Assembly: GCA_965659665.1 (NCBI GenBank)
Contig: CBFHWU010000024.1
Coordinates: forward strand, 1 to 64,000
Direction of reading: 5' to 3'
Length of the DNA stretch: 64,000 nucleotides
Source of the DNA: CBFHWU01 sp965659665
GTDB taxonomy: Bacteria; Bacteroidota; Bacteroidia; Flavobacteriales; Flavobacteriaceae
Every line of letters begins with the position of its first letter. Within the stretch, counting starts at the first letter, position 1. The notes under the pieces were generated by a model that saw only the letters and a program-made list of their open reading frames with translations, did not search any database and had not been told where the DNA came from. Positions 43,452 to 52,394 of this stretch are shown in pieces. The position numbers and the translations under genes are program-made.

Positions 43452-43466
43452 CTAAAATAAAAGTAC

Positions 43467-43901
43467 ATGAAAATAGCTATTGGAAATGACCATGCAGGAT
43501 CGGAATATAAAAAAGCCATTATATATTTATTACAACAAAAAGATATAGAGGTTATCAATTATGGAACAGATTCTAATGAAAGTGTTGATTATCCAGACAA
43601 GGTACACCCAGTTGCGTATGATGTGCACCACAACAAAGCTGACTTAGGCATTATTATATGTGGAAGTGGAAATGGAGCAAATATGACTGCAAATAAATAC
43701 AACAATGTAAGAAGTGCGTTATGCTGGCAGAAAGATATTGTTTATTTAGCTCGACAACACAATGATGCCAATATATTGAGTTTACCTGCACGATTTATTA
43801 CTCTTAAAGATTCATTAGACTTTGTCACCATATTTATTGAAACAAAATTTGAGGGAGGTAGACATCAACAAAGGATAGACAAAATTTCTAAGTGTTTATG
43901 A
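43467..43901 (+). CDS. rpiB: Ribose-5-phosphate isomerase B (144 aa)
   Basis: Interconverts ribose-5-phosphate and ribulose-5-phosphate. MKIAIGNDHAGSEYKKAI is the family N-terminus, DYPDKVHPVAYDV lies near residue 47, and GIIICGSGNGANMTANKYNN near 68-87 holds the catalytic cysteine and anion-binding loop. SLPARFITLKDSLDFV closes the domain. Length is normal. Its stop overlaps the next gene's ATG (ATGA). Confidence 0.94.
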   Translation: MKIAIGNDHAGSEYKKAIIYLLQQKDIEVINYGTDSNESVDYPDKVHPVAYDVHHNKADLGIIICGSGNGANMTANKYNNVRSALCWQKDIVYLARQHNDANILSLPARFITLKDSLDFVTIFIETKFEGGRHQQRIDKISKCL

Positions 43902-44341
43902 AATGGAATCTTTACGCTTGGCCAGAGTTAACTATCGATTTACTCTACGATTTATTACATCTTCGTTCGGAAGTTTTTGTTGTCGAACAAGCCTGTATTT
44001 ATCAAGATATTGATAAAAAAGATCGTAAAGCCTTACATTTATTAGGCTACAAAGAAGATACTCTTGTTGCTTATTCTCGTATTTTTAAAGGAGGTGATTA
44101 TTTTCAATTGTCAAGTTTTGGTAGGGCAGTAGTTCATTATGATAAACGTAATCTAGGATGGGGACATGAACTTATTGAAGAAACGATACGTCATATGGAA
44201 ATATTATTTCCAAAAGAGGAAGTACATATCTCAGCACAAGCTCATTTATATAAATTTTACGAAAGTCACGGTTTTAAAAAAACAGGTGAAACCTATCTCG
44301 AGGATGGTATCCCTCATATAGCAATGATTAAAAAACTATAA
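43898..44341 (+). CDS. ElaA-type GNAT acetyltransferase (147 aa)
   Basis: Reads MKWNLYAWPELTIDLLYDLL, then LRSEVFVVEQACIYQDID, typical of the ElaA group. The acetyl-CoA loop appears as RNLGWGHELIEETIRHM near residue 88 (usually RGxGxGxxLL), followed by ISAQAHLYKFYESHGFKKTG. It would transfer an acetyl group from acetyl-CoA; substrates of ElaA are not well defined. The ATG at 43898 overlaps the rpiB stop (ATGA). Its end overlaps the convergent rnpA by six bases. Confidence 0.9.
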   Translation: MKWNLYAWPELTIDLLYDLLHLRSEVFVVEQACIYQDIDKKDRKALHLLGYKEDTLVAYSRIFKGGDYFQLSSFGRAVVHYDKRNLGWGHELIEETIRHMEILFPKEEVHISAQAHLYKFYESHGFKKTGETYLEDGIPHIAMIKKL

Positions 44342-44677
44342 CTTTCTCCATTTTTTTAACACCTGAATCATAGCTTTTTTTGTTTGCTCATAAGAAATAT
44401 TTTTGGTCTTGTTATGGATAAAGAAGCCTATTCCTGTGAACGAGCTAAAAGATTCAACATCAACATCATTCCGAAAAACTTCTCTCATCAAACGCTTAAT
44501 GCGATTTCGATCGACTGCCTTAGGAAATGATTTTTTGGAGGCACCAAAACCGAACATTATACCCTCTGCGACTTCTTGTTCCAAGTAAACAAATGTAACT
44601 GACAAGAAGTGAACTTTTTTTCCTTTTTCAAATAACGTTTCAATTAATATTTTATTTTTCAGTTTGTTCAACTTCAT
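44336..44677 (-). CDS. rnpA: Ribonuclease P protein component (113 aa)
   Basis: Basic protein subunit that helps the catalytic RNA mature tRNA 5' ends. The signature FGASKKSFPKAVDRNRIKRL then MREVFR near residues 45-70 is the RNR motif region of RnpA. Start at ATG 44677 (MKLNKLKNK); two codons upstream in frame are possible but less likely. It overlaps the end of the M1 aminopeptidase gene by 26 bases. It is not beside rpmH in this genome, unlike in many bacteria. Confidence 0.93.
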   Translation of the reverse strand: MKLNKLKNKILIETLFEKGKKVHFLSVTFVYLEQEVAEGIMFGFGASKKSFPKAVDRNRIKRLMREVFRNDVDVESFSSFTGIGFFIHNKTKNISYEQTKKAMIQVLKKWRKL

Positions 44678-46490
44678 ACACAAAATAATTATTATCTGAA
44701 TTGATATCTGCCATTAGGCGTGAAGGGTCTATGATAATTTCTTTGATCTTTTGTATGGGTTTTGATAATTCAATTGTATAACGAGGCGATGCCCAACTCC
44801 AGTCTTTCAAAACTGTAATATCGTCAAAAAAAGAAGAAGAAAATTTCTTTTCCCCAAACATCATGTACAAAGGAATGTAATAGAACTCTTGCTGACCATC
44901 GTTATAAACAACTAACAATTCAATGGGCATAGGCATATTTTCTTTACGAACAAGGGTGACCGTAGTTCCTGCTGTTGGGCTTTCCTCTACTTTTTCTATT
45001 CCGTAATCGATAGTGTTAGTCGTTCGTACCCAATCATTCAAATACCACTCTAATTGGATACCTGATGTCTGTTCAGCAAGACGAGTAAAGTCTTCAGGGG
45101 TAGGATGTGTAAACTTAAACTGATCATAATAATTTTTGATGATTTTGTTCAAATTATCAAACCCAACAATGTAACCGAGTTGAATTAAAAACAAGGCTCC
45201 TTTGCGGTAGCTTGCAGTGCGATAAGCATAATTTGTTTTAAATCGATCGGCATGGGTTGTCATGGGTTCTTCTTTCCCAGAAGCCACTAACTCAAAATAA
45301 GCGGAATAAAAATCACCGAAAGGGTTTTCTTTTCCTAATACTGTTGCTTCTGCTAACGCATCAAAAAAAGAGGTAAAACCTTCATCCATCCAAGCGTATT
45401 TTGCCTCGTTGGTGGCAAACAAATGATGAAACCAGCTATGTGCAAGTTCATGAGCGGTCACACCAAATAAGCTTGTGTATTCTCGTTGCCCAGTTATTAA
45501 GGTACACATGGCATATTCCATACCTCCGTCACCTCCTTGAATAACGCTGTACTGATCCCAAGGATAAGGGCCAATTGATGCGTTAAAAAACGACATCATT
45601 TTGGCGGTATCGTCCTGTAAGCGTTTCCAGTTCTCTTTTAGTTCGGGTTCGTCCAAATATAAAAAATGAAGGGTAACACCATCTGGGCCCTCTAAGGTAT
45701 CATGGACATAGTCTGGATCTGCACCCCAAGCAAAATCATGAACATTAGGCGCGTAAAAGTGCCAGGTCAAATTTTCTTTTTGAGAATGGTCCACATCTAC
45801 AGTGTGATATCCGTAGCCGATTTCCTCAGCGTTTTGTAAATATCCTGTTCCTCCTACGATATAATCTTTGTCTAAAGTAAGTTTAACATCGAAAGTACCC
45901 CAAACTCCGTGAAACTCTCTACCAATGTACGGATTCGGGTGCCATCCATCTTGATCATATTCCACCAATTTTGGGTACCATTGCGTCATTGATAGCGCAA
46001 CTCCTTCTTTATTGTTTCGTCCACTTCTACGGATTTGTTTGGGTACTTGACCCCGAAAAACCATTGAAAGAGTAGTGCTTTCTCCAGGCAAAAGTGCGGT
46101 ATCAAGAGGAACAACTAATATGGTTTCTTCTTCTTTAAAATCCAGATTAACCCCATCCTGCTTTAATGATTGAACACGCAAAAAACCAATTTCATGAGGC
46201 TCTAATTTGCTTATTCGGTCTCCAACTCTACTATCTGGATCTTCAATGGTACGAGAACGAATATCCATTTGACTACCAGGTTGGAAAGCGTTAAAATATA
46301 AATGGTAATAAACGACATTGAGGGTATCAGGTGATTGATTCGTGTAATGAAGCTCTTGAGTTCCTTCATAAAGAAATGTATTAACATCCACATCAACTTC
46401 CATTTGGTAGTCGGCCTGTTGTTGCCAATAATTAGGGTTAGGGTGTTGAGCAAACAGAGCAAAAGAAAGCAATAAAAAGGAAAGTCTCAT
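44652..46490 (-). CDS. M1 family metallopeptidase, secreted (612 aa)
   Basis: A zinc aminopeptidase with a signal peptide (MRLSFLLLSFALFAQ). The beta-sandwich N-terminal domain includes YEGTQELHYTNQSPDTLNVV. The exopeptidase signature appears as GGDGGMEYAM (usually GAMEN) near residue 320, the zinc site as HELAHSWFHH near 347-356, with the third ligand in WMDEGFTSFFD near 370. It probably trims peptides in the periplasm or at the surface. It precedes rnpA with overlap and follows the MBL hydrolase gene on the same strand. Confidence 0.92.
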   Translation of the reverse strand: MRLSFLLLSFALFAQHPNPNYWQQQADYQMEVDVDVNTFLYEGTQELHYTNQSPDTLNVVYYHLYFNAFQPGSQMDIRSRTIEDPDSRVGDRISKLEPHEIGFLRVQSLKQDGVNLDFKEEETILVVPLDTALLPGESTTLSMVFRGQVPKQIRRSGRNNKEGVALSMTQWYPKLVEYDQDGWHPNPYIGREFHGVWGTFDVKLTLDKDYIVGGTGYLQNAEEIGYGYHTVDVDHSQKENLTWHFYAPNVHDFAWGADPDYVHDTLEGPDGVTLHFLYLDEPELKENWKRLQDDTAKMMSFFNASIGPYPWDQYSVIQGGDGGMEYAMCTLITGQREYTSLFGVTAHELAHSWFHHLFATNEAKYAWMDEGFTSFFDALAEATVLGKENPFGDFYSAYFELVASGKEEPMTTHADRFKTNYAYRTASYRKGALFLIQLGYIVGFDNLNKIIKNYYDQFKFTHPTPEDFTRLAEQTSGIQLEWYLNDWVRTTNTIDYGIEKVEESPTAGTTVTLVRKENMPMPIELLVVYNDGQQEFYYIPLYMMFGEKKFSSSFFDDITVLKDWSWASPRYTIELSKPIQKIKEIIIDPSRLMADINSDNNYFVYEVEQTEK

Positions 46491-46508
46491 AAATTAAAGT
46501 TTGTAAAA

Positions 46509-47390
46509 TTAAAAGTAATCAGATAGTTCGTGTTTCTTTTTAAAACGAACTCCTTTTTCCGTGTGATGAACACGAATTAGAGGGTTATGCGCATCGTGTT
46601 CTAAAAATAACAAATAGTTTTGACTTGCAGCGTTATTAAGAAAAGAAGTTTTTTCATTTATTGTTATTAGGGGTCGAGTATCAAAACCCATTATGTAAGG
46701 AATGGGAACATGTCCAGCGGTAGGAATAAGGTCGGCTGTAAAAACAATTGTTTCGCCTTTGTACGCTATAAAAGGAATCATTTGCTTATCCGTGTGTCCA
46801 TCGACAAAAAGAATATCAAACCCGAACTCAGTATTTTTTATAAAAGAAAGCCCTTTACGCTCAACAAATCGAAGCCGACCAGACTCTTGGATTGGGAATA
46901 AGTTTTCACTCAAAAACGAAGCTTTTTCACGAAAGTTAGGGTAAGTAGCCCATTTCCAGTGTTCTTCATTTGTCCAAAAAAGAGCATTTTTAAACGCAGG
47001 CTCGTATGCTGTTCGATTTTTGTTCCATTGGATACAACCTCCACAGTGATCAAAATGAAGATGGGTTAAAAAAACATCGGTGATATCATCAGGATGAAAA
47101 CCGTGTTGAGCAAGTGATGAGTTAAGGCTAAAATCGCCCCAGCGCTTATAAAAACCAAAAAACGTATCACTTTGTTTGTTTCCCATCCCAGTATCAATTA
47201 AAACGAGTCGATTACCCTTTTCAATGAGCAAACCTCGAGCCGAAAGATCAATCAAGTTATCTTTATCGGCGGGGTTGGTGCGTTGCCAGAGTGTTTTAGG
47301 CACAACGCCAAACATGGCTCCTCCATCAAGTTTAAAATTTCCATATTCTATAGGGTAAAGAGTCAATGGGCAGAAATTAAAAGTTAGCAC
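46509..47390 (-). CDS. Metallo-beta-lactamase-fold hydrolase (293 aa)
   Basis: The metal-binding motif VFLTHLHFDHCGG lies near residues 104-116, DTGMGN near 61, and a later VDGHTDKQMIPF near 212 and FTADLIPTAGHVP near 232 give the remaining ligands. It resembles quorum-quenching lactonase-type and related MBL hydrolases, but the substrate is unclear. No signal peptide. Its start overlaps the SulP transporter stop by seven bases, so the two are coupled. Confidence 0.88.
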   Translation of the reverse strand: MLTFNFCPLTLYPIEYGNFKLDGGAMFGVVPKTLWQRTNPADKDNLIDLSARGLLIEKGNRLVLIDTGMGNKQSDTFFGFYKRWGDFSLNSSLAQHGFHPDDITDVFLTHLHFDHCGGCIQWNKNRTAYEPAFKNALFWTNEEHWKWATYPNFREKASFLSENLFPIQESGRLRFVERKGLSFIKNTEFGFDILFVDGHTDKQMIPFIAYKGETIVFTADLIPTAGHVPIPYIMGFDTRPLITINEKTSFLNNAASQNYLLFLEHDAHNPLIRVHHTEKGVRFKKKHELSDYF

Positions 47391-49585
47391 GAATCATTGA
47401 TAAGCTTTTCGAGTTTAAAACCAAAACTAAGCATAACTTCTAATTCTCTTACTGATGTCAGACGTTCGCGGTGTTGAATCAGTATTTCTTTTCCGTTGGA
47501 CTCAATATGATATGATGGATTATCCAACAGAAATAAGATAAGAGAATCGTTAAAAAAGTGCTTAATTGCTTTTGGGTTATCGCCCAATAAATAAAACGAT
47601 TTTGAAAAAGCTGGATGATTGTCTAGGTCAATATCAGAAAGACCAGCAATGTGATAAATACGTTCCATCAACCCCTCTTTTTCTAAAGTAAAAGAAGGAA
47701 TTTTTTGTTTTGTGTTAAAAAGCAGCATACTCGCTTGAATATTTTCTTTTGTAATAAATTCTCCTTCTGTGTAGTGTATGTCAAAGAACCTAAAATTAGG
47801 ACGATTAAGTTCATTGTATATTTTTACGATTGTTTTAGTTTTAAAATAAAGGAGGTTCATTAAAAACGACTTTTTTAGTTTGGGCTTAGCATTGTAATCT
47901 AACCCACACTGTTCTCCAATTGCTTTAATTCGAAGTTGTCGTTTTGTAAGCTTTTCATTGCTTGATTTTCTTTTATTAAAAGGTAGTAGCGTTCGAATAG
48001 CAAAGGGATGTTCGGTAACGGCACCATGAACGTCTAAACCTATTGTTTCGAATGACCCATTTTTTTGTGCAAATAAAAACTGATAATTGCTCAACCCTTC
48101 CATGACACTGTGATCCACAAAATCACATAACGAAAAGTCAACTACTAAGTTTTGACTTTGGGGTACCATATTAATTTTGTCTTTTAAACGATAAAAATTA
48201 AGAAAGGAACAAAAATGCAAGACACTAATATAATAGGTGTTTTTTTCTTCTTCTTTGAAGAGTAACACATTAGGCTTCAAAATATTTCTACTAAAGCGCC
48301 AAAGGCTTTTATTGATGATGATGTGTGATAAAAAAGTAACGAAAACACCCGCAACAATTCCAATAATAAGGCCTAAAAACAGCGTGGTGAAAAGGGTAAT
48401 TAAAAAAATGATGAGTTGTTCTCTACCAATACCTGCTATCTTTTTAAAAATTTCAGGTGATGCTAGCTTATAGCCAGTATAAACTAATATTGCCGCAAGA
48501 GCCGTAAGAGGCACACGACGGATTTGGTCTTGAAAAACAATGACAAAAAGCAATAAAAATAAAGCATGAAAAAAATTAGAGCTTCGGTTGGTTGCTTTAT
48601 TATTTACATTAACAGAGCTTCGCGCAATAACTGTTACTACATTCATCCCACCCAAAAACCCGCTTATTACAGTAGCAAGACCTAAAGCCTTGAGATCTTT
48701 ATTGGTATTCGACCTTCTTTTTTTCGGATCTAATTTATCTACCGCTTTTACACTTAACAAAGACTCTACTCCTGCAATTAAGGTGATAGATAAAACAACT
48801 CCCCAAAAAGGAACGGTCCATAAAAGAGAAAAATCGGGTTGAGGTAAATGATCAAATAGACTTTCAGGAATTTGTATCATTAGAGCTTCTGGAACTGGAA
48901 ACGGAGTATCAGAAAAAAACTGATAGTAATAGTTTACTCCAACAGCAAACACGACCACCCACATAGGAGCTGGTATAAAGTGAAAAGCGGGATATCTTAT
49001 TTTACTGTAAAAAACCATAATAAACAAACTGATGACCCCGATGAGCATTCCTGCCAACAGCCCAGAGTCAGAGGACACAAAAGGAAGTAAAATGGCAGAG
49101 GGAATTTGACTTACGAGCGCAATAATACCTCCTGAGGACTCTAAATCCCCTACCATCACAAAAAACTGTTTAATCAAAATAGTCAGTCCGATGGCAGCTA
49201 ACATTCCCTGAATAGCCGAGGCAGGAAAAAAATCGCTCAGCCCTCCTAAGCGCAAAAACCCGAACAAAAGTAATAATACCCCCGACAAAATAATAGCGGC
49301 AAGGGTAAATAGATAGCCTTGGGTCAAATCGCCTCCTCCTAAAGTATAAACAGCGCCCAATAAAACGACGACCAAACCATTTCCTGGACCTACAATAGTT
49401 ACATGCGAACCCCCTAATAGAGAAACAATCGTTCCTCCAACTACAGCAGCTATTATTCCTGAAATGGGTGGCATTCCTGAAGCTAAAGACAAGCCCAGAC
49501 CGAGAGGTAATGCAATAAGCGAAACCACAAAACCAGAAAATATATTGGCTGGCAAATCATGAAAAAAAGAATAAGACTTATTCAT
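47384..49585 (-). CDS. SulP-family anion transporter with STAS and C-terminal extension (733 aa)
   Basis: About 12 membrane segments with the SulP start FSGFVVSLIALPLGLGLSLA, GSHVTIVGPGNGLVV near residue 62, and NKDLKALGLATVISGFLGGM near 295. A cytoplasmic STAS-like domain (KINMVPQSQNLVVDFSLCDF, DHSVMEGLSN) lies near 470-500. After it come about 190 residues (SFLMNLLYFKTKTIVKIYNE, FFDIHYTEGEFITKEN, LEKEGLMERIYHIAGLSDID) that are not part of a normal SulP protein. It may carry sulfate or bicarbonate. Start at 49585 (MNKSYSFF) overlaps the universal stress gene by eight bases. Confidence 0.88.
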   Translation of the reverse strand: MNKSYSFFHDLPANIFSGFVVSLIALPLGLGLSLASGMPPISGIIAAVVGGTIVSLLGGSHVTIVGPGNGLVVVLLGAVYTLGGGDLTQGYLFTLAAIILSGVLLLLFGFLRLGGLSDFFPASAIQGMLAAIGLTILIKQFFVMVGDLESSGGIIALVSQIPSAILLPFVSSDSGLLAGMLIGVISLFIMVFYSKIRYPAFHFIPAPMWVVVFAVGVNYYYQFFSDTPFPVPEALMIQIPESLFDHLPQPDFSLLWTVPFWGVVLSITLIAGVESLLSVKAVDKLDPKKRRSNTNKDLKALGLATVISGFLGGMNVVTVIARSSVNVNNKATNRSSNFFHALFLLLFVIVFQDQIRRVPLTALAAILVYTGYKLASPEIFKKIAGIGREQLIIFLITLFTTLFLGLIIGIVAGVFVTFLSHIIINKSLWRFSRNILKPNVLLFKEEEKNTYYISVLHFCSFLNFYRLKDKINMVPQSQNLVVDFSLCDFVDHSVMEGLSNYQFLFAQKNGSFETIGLDVHGAVTEHPFAIRTLLPFNKRKSSNEKLTKRQLRIKAIGEQCGLDYNAKPKLKKSFLMNLLYFKTKTIVKIYNELNRPNFRFFDIHYTEGEFITKENIQASMLLFNTKQKIPSFTLEKEGLMERIYHIAGLSDIDLDNHPAFSKSFYLLGDNPKAIKHFFNDSLILFLLDNPSYHIESNGKEILIQHRERLTSVRELEVMLSFGFKLEKLINDSC

Positions 49586-50426
49586 TTCGTACAATTAATA
49601 AATCAGTGGGTAAATCAGATAATATATACTCGAGATCATGAGGAAAAATACGATCCCAGACCGAACTCATTTGGGGGGCGTTCATTACTAACAAATCAGC
49701 CCGAACTACTTTGGCATAATGCCCAATAGAGTACCCTCTTTTTCCAAAGATAGGTTGGATACGTAATTGAGCATCTTTTTTTAGGGGGTCAGGAATGTTG
49801 TTTAAAATATTTCGAACTCTTGATGCTTCTCGTAACTTTATACGTTCTTTCACTATTGTTGCTTTTCGAAGACTTTGGTCATCTTCCACTTTGATGGCCA
49901 CATTTTCTTCTGGGATTTCTTCTACGACAGTTATTTTTTTTGCTTTTAACTTTTGAAGGACATAGAAGGATGTTTTAATTGCTTCTTTGGTTTTGGAGTG
50001 CTCTAACCCATTTACGACAATATGCTGACAAGCAACCCGTTCAATACTGGGATTGATCAGCAGTAAGACATCACAAGGAGCTTGACGGGTAAGCTTTCGA
50101 GCAATTGAGCCTACGTAAAAGCGCAATAAACCTTCGCGCTTTAGGGCACCCAAAACCAATAAGCTCGCTTGTTCTTCTTTGCAAGCTTGCAGTAAAGATT
50201 GAATAGTGTTCCCTGGTATCCAACGACGGTTTACTTTAGGTCGAGTTTCTGGAAACTCTTCCAAAAGAACATCTAAAGTGTGTTCTTTTTGGGTGTTCTT
50301 AGTTCCAACATGAACAAGAACTAGCGACGAGCCAAAGGCATTAGCAAGCCTGAGCACCTCAAACAGGTTTTGTTTTAGGGTGGGCGAAAACGCAATACCC
50401 ACTAAAATCGTTTTGTACGTTGACAT
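49578..50426 (-). CDS. Tandem universal stress protein (282 aa)
   Basis: Two UspA domains in one chain. The first runs from MSTYKTILVGIAFSPTLKQN to about residue 145, with LVLGALKREGLLRFYVGSIA and CDVLLLINP giving the ATP-binding GxxxxxxxxxGS pattern. The second is more diverged and ends with ADLLVMNAPQMSSVWDRIFP then DLEYILSDLPTDLLIV. The start ATG at 50426 is preferred to a frame start five codons earlier. It precedes and overlaps the SulP gene; such stress proteins often sit beside SulP or cation transporters in Bacteroidota. TATCTTTG at 50460-50467 (minus) may be its -7 element. Confidence 0.9.
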   Translation of the reverse strand: MSTYKTILVGIAFSPTLKQNLFEVLRLANAFGSSLVLVHVGTKNTQKEHTLDVLLEEFPETRPKVNRRWIPGNTIQSLLQACKEEQASLLVLGALKREGLLRFYVGSIARKLTRQAPCDVLLLINPSIERVACQHIVVNGLEHSKTKEAIKTSFYVLQKLKAKKITVVEEIPEENVAIKVEDDQSLRKATIVKERIKLREASRVRNILNNIPDPLKKDAQLRIQPIFGKRGYSIGHYAKVVRADLLVMNAPQMSSVWDRIFPHDLEYILSDLPTDLLIVRNE

Positions 50427-50602
50427 CGCTCTAAAATACAATAATTATCAAAAAAAAATCAAAGATAAATTAACAAAAGAATAGTTATGTTTTTGAAAAA
50501 AAAAAAAGGAGACTTAAAACGTGATCACCCCCTAGTTCTAAGACAATTAATAGAGAGGGTATAACCAAATTGCTCCACACTTTTATAGGGATTAATCCAA
50601 CG

Positions 50603-51886
50603 CTAAATGTTTAGTAGATAACTTCTCAAATCGGTTTTTTCATCTAGTCCCATTTTCTTTTTAATTCGATGTCTTGAGGTTTGAACGGATCTTGACCCTA
50701 TGTGAAGAGCAGAGGCAATTTCCTTAGTTTGCATATATAGCTTAATAAATGCACAGTGTCTCAATTCAACCTCAGTCAATGATGGATGAAACTGTGAAAG
50801 TTTGACAAAGAAATCGGAATGCACCGTATTAAAGTGGTTTTTTAGATTTTCCCACTTTTCATTGTCTTTAAGATTGTATGCTATTTGATTAATAATATTT
50901 TTCGTTTCTTTTTTTAAGGAATCGTAATCGCGTTTGACCACCTCTTCTAGCCGTCTTTTTATTTCTTTTATAAGCTGATAGTCGTTGTAACAGTTTAAGG
51001 AGATACTTAACAGCTCTTGATTTTTATCTTTAATTTGATCTTTTAAGTAAAGCCCTTTTTTTTTCAGGTCTCTTTTTTTGTTGAGGGACAAATTCCGTAG
51101 ATATAAAAAAGAAATAAGGGTACACAATAAGAAAAAAGAAAGCACATAAACTAAAGCCTTATATGTTTTTTTAGAATTTTCGATCATTTCTAGTAAAACA
51201 TCCTTGTTTTCAACTTCTAGTTTGTGATTAATTTCTTTTAGTTTCAGTTCTAAACTTAAGTTTTTTATGCTTTGTTCTTTTTGTAATAAGGGAATCACAG
51301 CGGAATCATTGACGCCAATTAATTCTAAATTAAAAATAGCGTCTGAGGATGTCTTTCGAGCTTGATGGACAGATGCAGAAATGATGTTTTCGCCCTCTAC
51401 AAAATCGTCCGGTGATAGGAGTAGTGAGTGAAAGAGCTTTTCTGAGGAGTCATTAAAAACCAAATGATTGGCTTCGGTTTCATGGGTAATAATACCACTG
51501 GGCATATTATTTCGGGTAATTTCTTTTCCATTAATATAAACCACAATTCCGTCATCTCGGTGTACATTAAGTTTATATGTCAAGTATAAGTAAGGATTAT
51601 CTAAAACAAAAGTTTTTTTAAAATAGGTTGTGATTTGTTTGTTCTCGGGATCACTTCCGAAGTGTGTAACAGTTTGGATTATTTCTGAACCGTACCCAAG
51701 TGGGGAATTCCCAGACTTCCAATCTTCAGCAAGAAAGGCAACTTTATACCAGTCTTCGTTAGGAGGTAATGCATCATCGTAGTAGCTCCAAAGATCACCA
51801 GCTTTAATAATTTTTTTCTGAGCATTGATTTGGTAAAACATTAAAAAAGAAAAAAAAACAATTTTTATGAAGTAGAGGATTCGCAT
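50603..51886 (-). CDS. Membrane-anchored LuxR-type regulator with exported sensory domain (427 aa)
   Basis: A one-component regulator with an unusual layout. Residues 1-22 are a signal peptide (FFSFLMFYQINAQ). Residues 25-190 form an exported domain with GDLWSYYDDALPPNEDWYKV, SPLGYGSEI, TTYFKKTFVL, RDDGIVVYINGKEITRNNMP and SASVHQARKTSSDAIFNLEL; this type of domain is common in large secreted proteins of marine bacteria. A membrane segment (ALVYVLSFFLLCTLISFLYL) lies near 245-265, then a coiled coil, then a C-terminal helix-turn-helix (SLTEVELRHCAFIKLYMQTK, EIASALHIGSRSVQTSRHRI). It is divergent from susC and probably controls that operon. Confidence 0.85.
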   Translation of the reverse strand: MRILYFIKIVFFSFLMFYQINAQKKIIKAGDLWSYYDDALPPNEDWYKVAFLAEDWKSGNSPLGYGSEIIQTVTHFGSDPENKQITTYFKKTFVLDNPYLYLTYKLNVHRDDGIVVYINGKEITRNNMPSGIITHETEANHLVFNDSSEKLFHSLLLSPDDFVEGENIISASVHQARKTSSDAIFNLELIGVNDSAVIPLLQKEQSIKNLSLELKLKEINHKLEVENKDVLLEMIENSKKTYKALVYVLSFFLLCTLISFLYLRNLSLNKKRDLKKKGLYLKDQIKDKNQELLSISLNCYNDYQLIKEIKRRLEEVVKRDYDSLKKETKNIINQIAYNLKDNEKWENLKNHFNTVHSDFFVKLSQFHPSLTEVELRHCAFIKLYMQTKEIASALHIGSRSVQTSRHRIKKKMGLDEKTDLRSYLLNI

Positions 51887-52323
51887 GAGTAGTGGTTTTA
51901 TATGATGGGGTCACCGCTAAAGGTAGGGTATTTTAATTGACAGATCAAAAAGGTGTTATAAATGAAAACAAGAACAAACAAAGAGCTCAGTATAATAATA
52001 ACTCAAAAAAACGATTTTGATATTTTAAAGAATCCGTAATAAAATATTATAATAAAATCGGATCAGGAATTGTGTTTATCAAAAAAAGCGTTTCAATTCA
52101 ATAGATCACCATTTTTTAGCATAGGCTAATGAGTTAGGTTTTAGAAAAACTAAAACGGATTAGTTCCATAATATAACAAAAATTAGCAGACATACATAAT
52201 TTGTAGCAATAAAAAGAAATAATAGACCCACATTTACCCCAAGAATAAAGAAAAATCAATCGGCTTTTAATCGCCAAAAAACAGATAAGTAGTAGAAATG
52301 TAGTAGTTTTTTTTGTTTTCGTG

Positions 52324-52392
52324 GTAGGTTTGTTGTAGGTCAAAAAACAGTTAGAGTCTCTTTAACAAATACCTTTGACCAAAACAACCTAC
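52324..52392. promoter_or_regulatory. Imperfect inverted repeat before susC, possible operator
   Basis: The left arm 52324-52344 (GTAGGTTTGTTGTAGGTCAAA, shown here only by its ends GTAGGTT...GGTCAAA) and the right arm 52374-52392 (TTTGACC...AACCTAC) are reverse complements except for two insertions and one or two mismatches. The 29-base centre contains the small palindrome AGAGTCTCT. The right arm overlaps the TTTG of the -7 element and runs to two bases before the susC ATG, so a bound dimer would occlude the promoter. Confidence 0.55.
52370..52377 (+). promoter_or_regulatory. Possible -7 promoter element for susC
   Basis: TACCTTTG matches TAnnTTTG and ends 17 bases before the susC ATG. No TTG is present at the -33 distance, which would fit a promoter needing an activator. 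Confidence 0.5.
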
Positions 52393-52394
52393 TT

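Larger units (their letters stand above)
43097..43466. other. Divergent intergenic region between rnr and rpiB
   Basis: About 370 AT-rich bases. It holds the rnr promoter at its left end and a TATTTTTG element for rpiB at its right end. The middle has several T- and A-runs, but no reading frame, structured RNA or repeat that I can support. Confidence 0.5.
51887..52394. other. Divergent regulatory region upstream of susC
   Basis: About 500 AT-rich bases between the regulator and susC. The right end holds a TACCTTTG element and a long inverted repeat, both annotated separately. A 69-codon minus-strand frame (52134-52343) shows no recognisable motif and is not called. Nothing else is supported. 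Confidence 0.5.

Noticed and set aside
43892..43897. Earlier ATG for the ElaA-type gene
   Set aside because: The ATG at 43898 forms an ATGA overlap with the rpiB stop and fits the family start better.
52134..52343. 69-codon minus-strand frame in the susC upstream region
   Set aside because: No recognisable domain and AT-driven composition; it lies in a regulatory gap and lacks a promoter element.
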